NCBI GenBank assembly: GCA_965215165.1
Contig: CBDCCX010000006.1
Span: forward strand, 3,348,001 to 3,412,000
Source: JANQRZ01 sp965215165
GTDB taxonomy: Bacteria; Bacteroidota; Rhodothermia; Rhodothermales; JANQRZ01
Direction of reading: 5' to 3'
Length of the DNA: 64,000 bases
Every line of letters starts with the position of its first letter. The first letter of the stretch is position 1. Positions 32,495-40,941 of the stretch are shown here, one piece after another. Both the position numbers and the translations under genes were made by a program. Below the pieces are notes generated by a model that did not search any database, was not told the DNA's origin, and saw only the letters and a list, made by a program, of their open reading frames with translations.

Positions 32495-34417
32495 ATGGGA
32501 AAAGCACTCTTACTCATCGTAACCGCCGCCGCCATTGGAGGCGGCATCATGGCCCTCCAAACGCAGGAGACGGAGTGGCGGACCGCCGGCGAGATCGCCG
32601 CTAGCGAGGCCGAGTTCCTCGCCCGCGAGGCCGCCCGCAGCGGCTACGACGTCGGCATGAGCGACGTGGCCGTTCAGTACGCGCAGCGCAGCCCGCGCAG
32701 CGGCGTCAGCGCCAAAGTGGCTGGCTTTCCCGAAGGGGGCTCCTACGACCTCGTCGTCGAGGACAGCTCCGACGCCACGATCAACGTCGTCTCGACCGGT
32801 CGGGCGCGCTTCATCAACACCGAGCACGACGCCGAGACGCGGCAGTACCAGATGAAGGCCAACATCGTCCGGCTCGCCCCGGCCCCGGGTGCGGTCTTCA
32901 TCCGCGCGAACGACGTGGTTCCGGACTTCGATGGCACGGACTTCCGCATCTCCGGCAAGGACCGCCGGCCTGGGTCCACGATGAGGCCCGGAGCGGCCCC
33001 GAACCAGTACGGCCTCGTGGCCCTCCGCAGAAACCCCGGTGACAACCCCAACTTCTTGGCTAACCTGTTCATCGGTGCCCTGTCCCCTCAGCAGCGCGAG
33101 CGCGTCGATGGAAAGATTGCCCAGGGAGCCACCAGCCCGATCACACCGGGCGTCGACAACCCAGATGACCTCGCTCTCATGCTCGACATCTACGGGGAAG
33201 CCATGACCCGCGTCGGCAACGGCGAGTCGGACGTGCTGACCTATCCCGGCGGCACGGTATTCAACACCGCCGAAGACTTCGGCAGCTCGCCGACCAACCC
33301 CATGATCGTGCACGTCGCCGGCGACGCCACGTTCACCGGCGACATCGACGGGCACGGCATCCTCATCGTCGAGGGTGACCTCACCATCGAGGGGTCTAGT
33401 GCCAACCCCGGCGAGAACTTCGCGTGGAGCGGGCTGGTCTTTGCGCGCAAAGCTGGCGAGACGACCTTCGTCCAGAGCGGCAGCACCCGCATCGACGGCG
33501 CGCTCATCGTCGACAGCCCGCTGCTCGTCAACGTCGACACCGACGTCAACTTCACCATCACCCCAGGCGGGACCGTCACGGTCAACGAGCGCTTCGCCGC
33601 GCGCGCCGAGGTGCTCGGGGCTGCGCTCAGCACCGGCGTCTACGACATGCCCGTCACCCTCGAGCTGGAGATCGACGGCCACACCGAGGAGCCGTGGGGC
33701 AAAGCCCACAAGGCTCTCGAGGGGAACGTCAACGACAACCAGAACCCACGCAGCTTCAGCTTCCCGAACATCTACGACGGCGGGACGTCGATCCAGGTCC
33801 GTGCCCGCTCCTTCCGGAAGAACAGGGAGTGGAAGCGGAAGTGGACCTGGAGCTACGGATGCTACTGCTGGCGCTACGGCTGGGTCTACACCGAGAGCTC
33901 GGGCAGCAGCGAGAACGACTGGTACGTCTACAAGGACCGCGCGTCCGGCCAGAACAACGAGTTCGTCCGCGTGCTCCGCAACGGCGACGAGGTGCCCGAC
34001 GTCACCGGCTGGAACGGCCAGGACGACGTGATGAGCTACGTCGAGGATTACGTCGTGGACGACCACGTCGTGCTCGAGCCGAACCAGGCGATCTACCTCT
34101 TCGAGCTCTACGCCAACGACGTCAACAGCAGCTACGCCGACTTCCAGGACGTGGTGGTGCTGCTGACGCTGGCGAAGGAGTCGGCGTCCGTCGCTAATAC
34201 GCCCGACGGCGCGGACCCGGACAGCACCAACAACGTTAGCACGGCCTCCCTCGTCAACTTCAGCATCGCCGACGACGCGACGATCCAGTACAGCGCCGAG
34301 GCCATCGGCCGCCTCGCCAAGCGGTTCGCCACGGTGAGCAGCGTGGCCTCGACCAAGGCGCTCCGGCAAAGCTCCTACGCCCCGAGCCGCGGGCTGGAGG
34401 TGCGGCCGGGAGACTAA
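32495..34417 (+). CDS. large pilin-like surface protein, candidate pilus tip adhesin
   Basis: A 640-residue protein with a type IV pilin-like N-terminus: MGKALLLIVTAAAIGGGIMA followed by a polar helix TEWRTAGEIAASEAEFLARE. Cleavage after Gly2 would leave a mature N-terminus like that of the two small pilins. Residues about 100-330 contain beta-helix-like strands, including VHVAGDATFTGDIDGHGILI and VEGDLTIEGSSANPG, a pattern seen in PilX/PilY-associated surface proteins. Around residue 450 there is a remarkable Trp/Tyr/Cys-rich patch (WSYGCYCWRYGWVYTESS, Cys456 and Cys458). The size, the N-terminus and the position next to minor subunits suggest a tip or adhesin subunit. No known adhesin domain is identified with certainty. 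Confidence 0.72.
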   Translation: MGKALLLIVTAAAIGGGIMALQTQETEWRTAGEIAASEAEFLAREAARSGYDVGMSDVAVQYAQRSPRSGVSAKVAGFPEGGSYDLVVEDSSDATINVVSTGRARFINTEHDAETRQYQMKANIVRLAPAPGAVFIRANDVVPDFDGTDFRISGKDRRPGSTMRPGAAPNQYGLVALRRNPGDNPNFLANLFIGALSPQQRERVDGKIAQGATSPITPGVDNPDDLALMLDIYGEAMTRVGNGESDVLTYPGGTVFNTAEDFGSSPTNPMIVHVAGDATFTGDIDGHGILIVEGDLTIEGSSANPGENFAWSGLVFARKAGETTFVQSGSTRIDGALIVDSPLLVNVDTDVNFTITPGGTVTVNERFAARAEVLGAALSTGVYDMPVTLELEIDGHTEEPWGKAHKALEGNVNDNQNPRSFSFPNIYDGGTSIQVRARSFRKNREWKRKWTWSYGCYCWRYGWVYTESSGSSENDWYVYKDRASGQNNEFVRVLRNGDEVPDVTGWNGQDDVMSYVEDYVVDDHVVLEPNQAIYLFELYANDVNSSYADFQDVVVLLTLAKESASVANTPDGADPDSTNNVSTASLVNFSIADDATIQYSAEAIGRLAKRFATVSSVASTKALRQSSYAPSRGLEVRPGD

Positions 34418-34444
34418 GCTCCTCGGCACGGTCAGACACCCTCG

Positions 34445-34480
34445 GCGGGGACGGCAGCATCTGCCGTCCCCGCTTCTTTT
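34445..34480 (+). terminator. rho-independent terminator after the adhesin-like gene
   Basis: A perfect 13-bp stem GCGGGGACGGCAG/CTGCCGTCCCCGC with loop CAT followed by TTCTTTT. It separates the subunit genes from the pilT-pilMNOPQ half of the locus. Confidence 0.88.
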
Positions 34481-34684
34481 CGTACGACCGGCGCGGCGGT
34501 TCGCCCGGTGGCCGCGCCGCCCGTGCATTACCGTTCGGGGTGCCGGGCGGTACGAATCGCCCGGACCGGGGGCGCTCGGGAAACGAGGAGCGGGGCTGGC
34601 GGGGCACCGGGAGGGTTGGCTCACCTTTTGAACACTGCGCCGCCCGTCCGCTCGCCGCCCTCCTCCCGTCCGTCGACTCTGAAT

Positions 34685-36031
34685 GTGAACCCCACCACGC
34701 CTGCCGCCGCGTCGCCGCCCCGCCCGTCCACGCCGCCCAGAGAGCCGGGCGTCTCGGCTGTCACCTCCAACGCCGCCGCGAGGGCGGGTCTCGCCGAGGC
34801 GCGGTCCGGCGGCGTCCGCGCGGCGAAGCTGCCCGAGTTCGTGCGCTCGCTCGCGCGCTCGGCCCCGGCCTCGCTCCACGGCAAGGAGCGCCTCCGCTAC
34901 TACGCCGAGCACATCAACCGCTTCACCGACAAGCAGCGCGACGCGCTCGCCGAGTACCTCGAGCGCTTCATCGCCAAGATGGACGACCTCGGGGCGTCGG
35001 ACCTCGACCTCGGCGGGCACGCCACCTCCGGCCGCGTCTGGTACCGCGTTGACGGCGACAAGCGCCCCTACGACGAGACCGGCACCGTCGACAGCAACGA
35101 GATCGACATCCTGCTGCTCAACATGGCCGGCGAGATCCAGCAGCACGAGCTCTTCGACGCCGGGGCCATCGACTTCTCGTACCAGCTCGAGGGGCCGGAC
35201 GGGATGTTCCGCTTCCGCGCCACGATGTACTTCGACTACCAGCACATCGGGCTGTGCATGCGCGCCATCGCGCAGGAGCTGCGGCCGCTCAAGAGCGTCG
35301 GCTTCCACCCGGCCATCGAGCGCGGGCTGATGTTCAAGCACGTCCGCGACGGCCTCACGCTCGTCACCGGCGTCACCGGCTCGGGCAAGTCGACCACGCT
35401 CGACTCGGTGGTCGACGCCAACAACGACAGCTTCGACGGGCACATCGTCATCATCGCCAAGCCGGTCGAGTACATGCACACCCCGAAGCACTGCATCGTC
35501 CGCCACCGCGAGGTCGGCCAGGACGTGAAGAGCTTCAAGGACGGCATCATCCAGAGCCTCCGCCAGGACCCCGACATCATCGTGGTCGGCGAGATGCGCG
35601 ACCCCGAGACGATCTCGAGCGCCATCGAGGCCGCCGACTCCGGGCACAAGGTCTTCTCGACGCTCCACACCTCGTCGGCCGTCGAGAGCCTCGACCGCAT
35701 GATCGCCGAGTACCCCCACGAGGAGCAGGACCGCGTCCGCAACCGGCTCGCCGACACGCTCCGGTGCGTGGTCTCGCAGAAGCTGCTCCCCAAGGTCGGC
35801 GGCGGGCGAGTGCTCTGCAAGGAGGTCCTCTGGCTGACGCCGTCGGTGCGGGCGGCCATCAAGAACGAGAACGTCGGCGAAATCTACCAGATGATCTGGG
35901 AGGGCGGGCGGCTCGGGATGGTGACCCTCGAGCAGGACCTCGTCCGGCTGCTTAAGGAACGCAAGATCACGCCCGAAACTGCGATCAACTTCGCCAACAA
36001 CAAGCGCCGCCTCCAGCAGCTCATCCAGTAG
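34685..36031 (+). CDS. pilT: type IV pilus retraction ATPase, PilT-like
   Basis: Hexameric retraction-type ATPase of about 448 residues. After a Pro/Ala-rich N-terminus there is an alpha/beta domain (residues about 60-210), then the core with Walker A GVTGSGKSTTL near residue 228, the Asp-box HIVIIAKPVEYMHTPK, Walker B DPDIIVVGEMRDPETIS, and the His box KVFSTLHTSSAVESLDRMIA. No CxxC zinc site is present, and the C-terminus has the PilT-like LCKEVLWLTPSVRAAIKNEN and WEGGRLGMVTLEQDL. In the Asp box, the normal Glu-Asp pair reads Ala-Lys-Pro-Val-Glu, a noticeable change. The GTG at 34685 is the best start; no ATG lies before the domain. Confidence 0.88.
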   Translation: MNPTTPAAASPPRPSTPPREPGVSAVTSNAAARAGLAEARSGGVRAAKLPEFVRSLARSAPASLHGKERLRYYAEHINRFTDKQRDALAEYLERFIAKMDDLGASDLDLGGHATSGRVWYRVDGDKRPYDETGTVDSNEIDILLLNMAGEIQQHELFDAGAIDFSYQLEGPDGMFRFRATMYFDYQHIGLCMRAIAQELRPLKSVGFHPAIERGLMFKHVRDGLTLVTGVTGSGKSTTLDSVVDANNDSFDGHIVIIAKPVEYMHTPKHCIVRHREVGQDVKSFKDGIIQSLRQDPDIIVVGEMRDPETISSAIEAADSGHKVFSTLHTSSAVESLDRMIAEYPHEEQDRVRNRLADTLRCVVSQKLLPKVGGGRVLCKEVLWLTPSVRAAIKNENVGEIYQMIWEGGRLGMVTLEQDLVRLLKERKITPETAINFANNKRRLQQLIQ

Positions 36032-36087
36032 CCCGCGCTGCCCACCCCGCGCCCACCACCCCGCTCGCCGCTCCGCGCCCCACGCCC

Positions 36088-38070
36088 ATGAAGAAGCTCC
36101 CCGATTCCATGCAGACGCACTTCGGCCCGGACTCCGCTCCGGCCGAGGGCGGCGTCTCCGGCGGCGGAGACGGTGCCGTGCCCGCCGAAACCCCGTCGGC
36201 CAAGCCCAAGAAGGCGCGGCGCAGCGCGAGCCCCCCCGTGCTCGGCGTCTACGTCACCCCGCAGGCCGTCCACGGCATCCTGGTCCGCGAGGCCGGCGAC
36301 CGCTACGGGGTCCTACGCCCGTTCACGCGCCAGCGCAGCGCCTCCGACGCCGAGGTGCCCGACCTCGCCGCGTTCACCGCCGAGGGCGAGGCCAGCGGCG
36401 AGGACGACATCACGATCCAGTTCGGCGACGCCGGCGCGGGGCTCGGCGGCGGCGACCTCTTCCTGGACTCCGAGTTCAGCGACCTCACCGGCATCGACGC
36501 GCCCGAGGGCGACTTCCAGGCGCAGCACCCGAAACGGCAGGCCACGCCGGTCGTGTTCGAGCTGAAGGACATCCTCGACGAGTGCGAGGCCGCCGGACAC
36601 GACAAGCCGCCCACCTCGTTTTGCCTCAGCCAGCCCGACGTGGAATACGTCGAGCTGATCGTAGAGAAAGAGAAGAGCAAAAAAGCCGGCAAGGAGTCCA
36701 AGAAAGGCAAGAAGAAGGACGGGCGAGAGGACGAGGCACCGGTTGCCGGGGAGAGCTACAGCCGCGACAGTCTCCTCGTGCAACTCGACCGCGTGGTGGA
36801 GGAGCCCTTCGAGAAGGAGCGCGTGGCGTTCCTGCCGATGACCCCGCGCGACGGGCAGCAGCGCGTGCTCGCCGTCGTGCCCTCGGCCGAGGAGTCGCTC
36901 ACCGAGTCGCTCGAGCTGCTCCGCGAGCAGGCCGGGATGCGTGCCGTCCCGTTCCGCGCCGCCGACGCCGAGGTGCCGATCATCGTGGGCCTGACGCGGT
37001 GGGCGTTCCCCGTCGACCCGCACGAGAACACGGCCGTCGTGCGCGTCGGCAGCGAGGACACGCTCGTCGTCCTGCTCCAGGGCGAGACGCTCCACCACGT
37101 CGAGCACATGCGGAGCGTCTCGACGTTCGACGGCCCGGACACCATCTGCAGCCGCGTCCTGCTCCAGCAGGACGTGCAGGGCGTCGGGACCGTCCACAAG
37201 GTCGTCGTGCTCTCGGACGAGCGCGAGCAGGAGCTGGTCGAGGGGTTCGGGGCGTTCTACCCCGACGCCCGCGTCGAGGCCCTGCGCGGCGGCCTCGTCG
37301 AGCGCGGCGTGGTCCCGCCCGGCGCGGACATCGGCCTGCCGGCGCACACCATCCCGGCCGTCGGGATGGCGCTGCGGACGCTCATGATGGGCGAGGCCGA
37401 CTCGCCGTTCTACGACGTCAACATGCTGCCCAAGCGGCTGCGCAAGCGGCGGCGCAAGATGAACGTCTCGGTGGCGTGGCACACGCTCGTCGCCGGCGTC
37501 CTGCTCTTCCTGGCGGTCCTGTTCTTCATGGGCCTCTACTTCAGCCAGCAGCGCGACCTCTCCCAGGCCCAGGCCCGGGTCGACGCCTTCCCGGACGAGG
37601 TGGACCTCTCCGGCCCCGCGCTCCAGGCCCAGATCGACAGCCTCCAGAACGCCTACCTCCAGATCACCAATACGCTCAACGTGATCGACTCGCTGCTCGT
37701 CGGCAGCGACAAGTGGAGCCGGACGCTCGCCAAGACCTCGCGCGCGACCGCGTCGACCGGGAGCGTCTGGATCGGCGCGTGGTCGCCCAGCCCCTTCGGG
37801 CTCAAGCTGACCGGGGCCGCGACCAGCCGCGACCAGGTGGTCCAGCTCGCCGAGCGGCTCGACGCCTCGATCGAGCAGGTGACCTTCGGCGAGATCCGGG
37901 ACTATCCGGTCTACGCCTACAGCTTCGACGTGCCGGTGCGCGACGCCCTGCCCGAGGTGGCGGTCTACCTCCGCGAGCAGGCGGACATCGCCCCGACGCC
38001 GACCCAGCCGCTCGGCCCCGAGGGCGGCGACCCGCTGCTCGACTACGAGCCGGCTCCCGACGCCCCGTAA
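36088..38070 (+). CDS. PilM-PilN fusion protein of the pilus alignment complex
   Basis: A 660-residue protein combining two normally separate subunits. Residues about 50-435 are a divergent PilM-like actin fold (PPVLGVYVTPQAVHGILVRE at the start, AVGMALRTLMMGE near the end), with a charged Lys/Glu-rich insertion around 200-215 (KAGKESKKGKKKDGREDE). At 443-457 comes DVNMLPKRLRKRRRK, matching the INLLPxR motif that begins PilN. A single membrane helix follows (VAWHTLVAGVLLFLAVLFFM, about 461-485), then a coiled-coil-like periplasmic region and a small alpha/beta domain ending RDYPVYAYSFDVPV. In other bacteria PilM binds the first residues of PilN, so the fusion makes that contact permanent. Confidence 0.82.
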   Translation: MKKLPDSMQTHFGPDSAPAEGGVSGGGDGAVPAETPSAKPKKARRSASPPVLGVYVTPQAVHGILVREAGDRYGVLRPFTRQRSASDAEVPDLAAFTAEGEASGEDDITIQFGDAGAGLGGGDLFLDSEFSDLTGIDAPEGDFQAQHPKRQATPVVFELKDILDECEAAGHDKPPTSFCLSQPDVEYVELIVEKEKSKKAGKESKKGKKKDGREDEAPVAGESYSRDSLLVQLDRVVEEPFEKERVAFLPMTPRDGQQRVLAVVPSAEESLTESLELLREQAGMRAVPFRAADAEVPIIVGLTRWAFPVDPHENTAVVRVGSEDTLVVLLQGETLHHVEHMRSVSTFDGPDTICSRVLLQQDVQGVGTVHKVVVLSDEREQELVEGFGAFYPDARVEALRGGLVERGVVPPGADIGLPAHTIPAVGMALRTLMMGEADSPFYDVNMLPKRLRKRRRKMNVSVAWHTLVAGVLLFLAVLFFMGLYFSQQRDLSQAQARVDAFPDEVDLSGPALQAQIDSLQNAYLQITNTLNVIDSLLVGSDKWSRTLAKTSRATASTGSVWIGAWSPSPFGLKLTGAATSRDQVVQLAERLDASIEQVTFGEIRDYPVYAYSFDVPVRDALPEVAVYLREQADIAPTPTQPLGPEGGDPLLDYEPAPDAP

Positions 38071-38103
38071 CCCTCGCGCCTCGCGCGTCCGCCCCCGCAC
38101 GCC

Positions 38104-39159
38104 ATGTCGAACGATATCCTCAACACGGTCGTCCTCTCGGTCGTCCTCGTCCTGATCGTCGGGTTCGGGGTCTACGTCACCCAGAAGAAGCAGCCCGAGC
38201 GGCTCGAGCGGCTGGAGAAGGAGGAGACCGCGCTGCGCCTGCGCAAGGCCGAGGTCGAGGAGCTGCTCGTCGAGAAGTCCGGCTCGTCCAGCCGGGCCGA
38301 TGCCGCGCTCCGGCGCTGGAACTCGCGCTACAAGGTGCTGCCCGCGACGCTCACCTCGCCGGCCGTCGTGGACTACCTCAACGCGCTCTCCGGCGGCAGC
38401 GGCTTCCGGACGTTCGACATCGCGCTCGGCGGGACCGGGCGCAACGAGGCCTTCAGCACCCTCACCTACAACGTCAAGGGCCAGGGCCGCTTCGAGGCGC
38501 TCTACCGCTTCATCTGGCACCTCGAGAACGGCCGCGGCCTCTACCGCGTCCGCAACCTCAACGTCGAGGCCGTCGTGGTCCGCGAGGAAAACCCCGAGAC
38601 CAACGTCGCCCGGCGCGACGACCTGGTCGAGTTCTCGATGAGCGTCAACGCCTACTTCGCCGGGGCCGACGGGATGAGCGCCCCCGACTCGTTCGTGGTC
38701 GTCCCCGACGAGGTGCTCCCGGCCAAGACCCTCGCCGCCAACCCGTTCTACCCGCTCATCCTCGACGCCCTACCGCCCAACACGGACAACCTGGTCGACG
38801 TCGAGGCCGACTCGCTCGTTTCGCTCGTCGGTCCCGTCGCCGTGTTCCGCGACGATCTGGGCGCGCGCCCGCTCCGCACCGGCGACCGGGTCTACCTCGG
38901 CCGGATCACCCACGTCGATCCCAACGAAGCCCGCGTCGTAGCCGAGCTGAACAAGGGCGGCATCCGGGAGCGCGTCGAAATCCACCTCGCCACGGGGGCG
39001 CGCTACCGGCAGGCGCTCGGGAGCGCGCGTCTGGCGCAGCTCAACGGGGCGCTGCCGCTCGTGACCCCCGCGCCGCCGGCCCCTGGCACGCCCGAGGCCC
39101 GCCGCGCCGCCGCCCAGCCGTCGCCCGTCGAGGCCGTGCCTCCGGGTCCGCTCAACTAA
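38104..39159 (+). CDS. PilO-PilP-like fusion protein
   Basis: A 351-residue protein with an N-terminal membrane helix (NTVVLSVVLVLIVGFGVYVT) followed by a coiled coil (RLERLEKEETALRLRKAEVE) and a ferredoxin-like domain up to about residue 190, the layout of PilO. Residues about 235-300 contain LVSLVGPVAVFRDDLGARPL and TGDRVYLGRITHVDPNEARV followed by VAELNKGGIRERVEIHL, which look like the beta-sandwich of PilP that contacts the secretin. The tail is Pro/Ala-rich. The PilO part is well supported by position and topology; the PilP part is inference from the GDRVYLG...V...V.AEL pattern. It starts 33 bp after the PilMN gene. Confidence 0.75.
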   Translation: MSNDILNTVVLSVVLVLIVGFGVYVTQKKQPERLERLEKEETALRLRKAEVEELLVEKSGSSSRADAALRRWNSRYKVLPATLTSPAVVDYLNALSGGSGFRTFDIALGGTGRNEAFSTLTYNVKGQGRFEALYRFIWHLENGRGLYRVRNLNVEAVVVREENPETNVARRDDLVEFSMSVNAYFAGADGMSAPDSFVVVPDEVLPAKTLAANPFYPLILDALPPNTDNLVDVEADSLVSLVGPVAVFRDDLGARPLRTGDRVYLGRITHVDPNEARVVAELNKGGIRERVEIHLATGARYRQALGSARLAQLNGALPLVTPAPPAPGTPEARRAAAQPSPVEAVPPGPLN

Positions 39160-39221
39160 GCCTCGTTCCCCACCCCTCTGCCCGCCCCGCGCCTGCGCGG
39201 CACCTCCTAGCCCAACCGACC

Positions 39222-40532
39222 ATGACCCGTCTCGCCCTGCTGCTGGCCCTCGCCGTCGCCTGGAGCGCCCCCCTCCACGCCCAGTCCGTCGACGTGGTCC
39301 CGAGCCAACGCCAGCTCCGCACCTACATCCCGCCGGACCAGGTGGTGTCGTTCCTGCCGGGGACCGCGTTCGCCGAGTTCGTCTCGCTGCTCAACCCGAC
39401 GTTCGCGCGCGTCACCGGCAAGCAGATCATCGACCCCGAGGACCGCCTGCTGCCGATCGGGGTGAGCCTCTCGGGGATGCACTTCATCGACGCCTTCGAG
39501 CTGGTCCTGGACCGCCACCGGCTCGGCTTCCGCGAGACCGAGGAGTACTTCATCATCGAGCCCCTCGAGGACGACCTCGTCCAGATGGTCGCCGACGGGG
39601 CGACTACCCGCGCCGCCGGCGAGGGGGCCGCGCCGCCGGCGACGGCCCTCTCCCGCGAGATCCGCATCGACGCCTACATCTTCGAGCTCAACGTGACGCG
39701 CCTCCGCGAGACCGGCACCAACTGGGGCTCGGTCTTCGGCGAGGGCGGGGCCTCGAACCAGGGCGGTGCGGGCAGCGGCACCGGCCTCCAGTTCTTCCTC
39801 AAGACCGACTCGTTCTTCGACTCGTTCTCGGCCTTCCTCGACGGCCCGGAGCTGGTGGACTTCAAGGAGATCGTGACGCTCTTCCGCTACTTCGAGTCCA
39901 TCGACGTGGGCGAGACCATCGCCAGCCCGAGCGTGACCGTCCAGAGCGGCGAGGGCGGACAGATCCAGAGCGGCTCCGACATCCCGGTGACGCTCCAGGA
40001 CTTCGCCGGCAACACCGTCACCCAGTACATCCCCACCGGCGTCATTATCGACGTCACGCCGACGCTGATCTCCGACGCCTCCGACGCCCGCGACGACCCC
40101 GACGCGCTCCCGGTCGAGTTCATCCACCTCGACATCAACGTCGAGAAGAGCTCCGGCCGCCTCGGCCAGTCCGGCGTGACCATCGACAAGAACAAGACCG
40201 ACACCCAGGTGCTGCTGCTCGACGGTGAGCAGACCGTCATCGGCGGCCTCTTCTCGACCGAGGAGGCCATCAGCCGCAAGGGCGTCCCGATCCTCAAGGA
40301 CATCCCGCTGGTCAAGTACCTCTTCTCGTTCCGCACCAAGACCGTCGTCCAGAAGGAGCTCTTGATCGCGCTCCAGGCGCGCGTCATGGAGCCGCTGCGC
40401 GCCCGCGCGGGCCAGCCGTTCCCGACCGACATCTACGGCCGCGAGCGCGTCGACGTGCAGCGCCGCCTGGACCGCTTCAAGCCCGGTGCCGGCGAGGACC
40501 TCAGCCTGATCGAGCCCGAGGACGTGAACTAG
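39222..40532 (+). CDS. pilQ: short secretin of the type IV pilus (PilQ-like)
   Basis: Outer-membrane secretin of 436 residues that forms the exit channel. A Sec signal peptide (MTRLALLLALAVAWSAPLHA) is followed by one N-domain (RVTGKQIIDPEDRLLPIGVS, then FELVLDRHRLGFRETEEYFI) and the secretin core with IASPSVTVQSGEGGQIQSG, VTQYIPTGVIIDVTPTLISD and the signature LLLDGEQTVIGGLFSTEEAI plus VPILKDIPLVKYLFS. Normal PilQ proteins exceed 600 residues and carry AMIN domains; none is visible here. The C-terminus extends about 50 residues after the core. A strong terminator follows, making this the last gene of the pilus locus. Confidence 0.9.
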   Translation: MTRLALLLALAVAWSAPLHAQSVDVVPSQRQLRTYIPPDQVVSFLPGTAFAEFVSLLNPTFARVTGKQIIDPEDRLLPIGVSLSGMHFIDAFELVLDRHRLGFRETEEYFIIEPLEDDLVQMVADGATTRAAGEGAAPPATALSREIRIDAYIFELNVTRLRETGTNWGSVFGEGGASNQGGAGSGTGLQFFLKTDSFFDSFSAFLDGPELVDFKEIVTLFRYFESIDVGETIASPSVTVQSGEGGQIQSGSDIPVTLQDFAGNTVTQYIPTGVIIDVTPTLISDASDARDDPDALPVEFIHLDINVEKSSGRLGQSGVTIDKNKTDTQVLLLDGEQTVIGGLFSTEEAISRKGVPILKDIPLVKYLFSFRTKTVVQKELLIALQARVMEPLRARAGQPFPTDIYGRERVDVQRRLDRFKPGAGEDLSLIEPEDVN

Positions 40533-40586
40533 CCCTCGGCTCCATATCGGACCCACAGCTCCGCGCCCCGTAAGGCGCGGTGCTCC

Positions 40587-40625
40587 GGGGGAGGGCGTTT
40601 GGCGGGCGCCCTCTCCCTTTTTTAT
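40587..40625 (+). terminator. rho-independent terminator after pilQ
   Basis: An 11-bp stem GGGGGAGGGCG/CGCCCTCTCCC (one G-U pair), nine-base loop, then six T and ATT. It ends the pilus locus. Confidence 0.88.
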
Positions 40626-40638
40626 TGGTCGAGCTGCC

Positions 40639-40687
40639 GAGGGCGAACGGCCAAGGGCGAACGGCCAAGGGCGAACGGCCGAGGGCG
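40639..40687. repeat. 14-bp tandem repeat downstream of pilQ
   Basis: Three near-identical copies of GAGGGCGAACGGCC (two begin AA instead of GA) plus a partial fourth, immediately after the pilQ terminator. The remainder of the gene-free stretch to 40941 shows no other structure and no convincing gene. Confidence 0.85.
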
Positions 40688-40941
40688 TGGCGCTCTGCGG
40701 GGCGGGAGGAGAAGGAAAGCTACGAAGGCTACCGGGGCCGCTGCGCGGAGGGTGAGGCCGTGGCCTGGCAGGCGCTGGATGCACGAGGCGTCTGCGCCAC
40801 CTGGCGCGTAGAAGTGCAGAGCTTGGCCTTTTCTCGGCGCGTGGCCTCCGCGGACAGGGAACCTCGTAACAGTGGTAGGATGCGCGCCCAGCGTCCCTTG
40901 TGAGGCACTGCCTCTTCCGCCACTGACCCACGTCTTGTCCC

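Noticed and set aside
40639..40687. CRISPR-like array from the 14-bp repeats downstream of pilQ
   Set aside because: The units are directly adjacent without spacers, so this is a simple tandem repeat.
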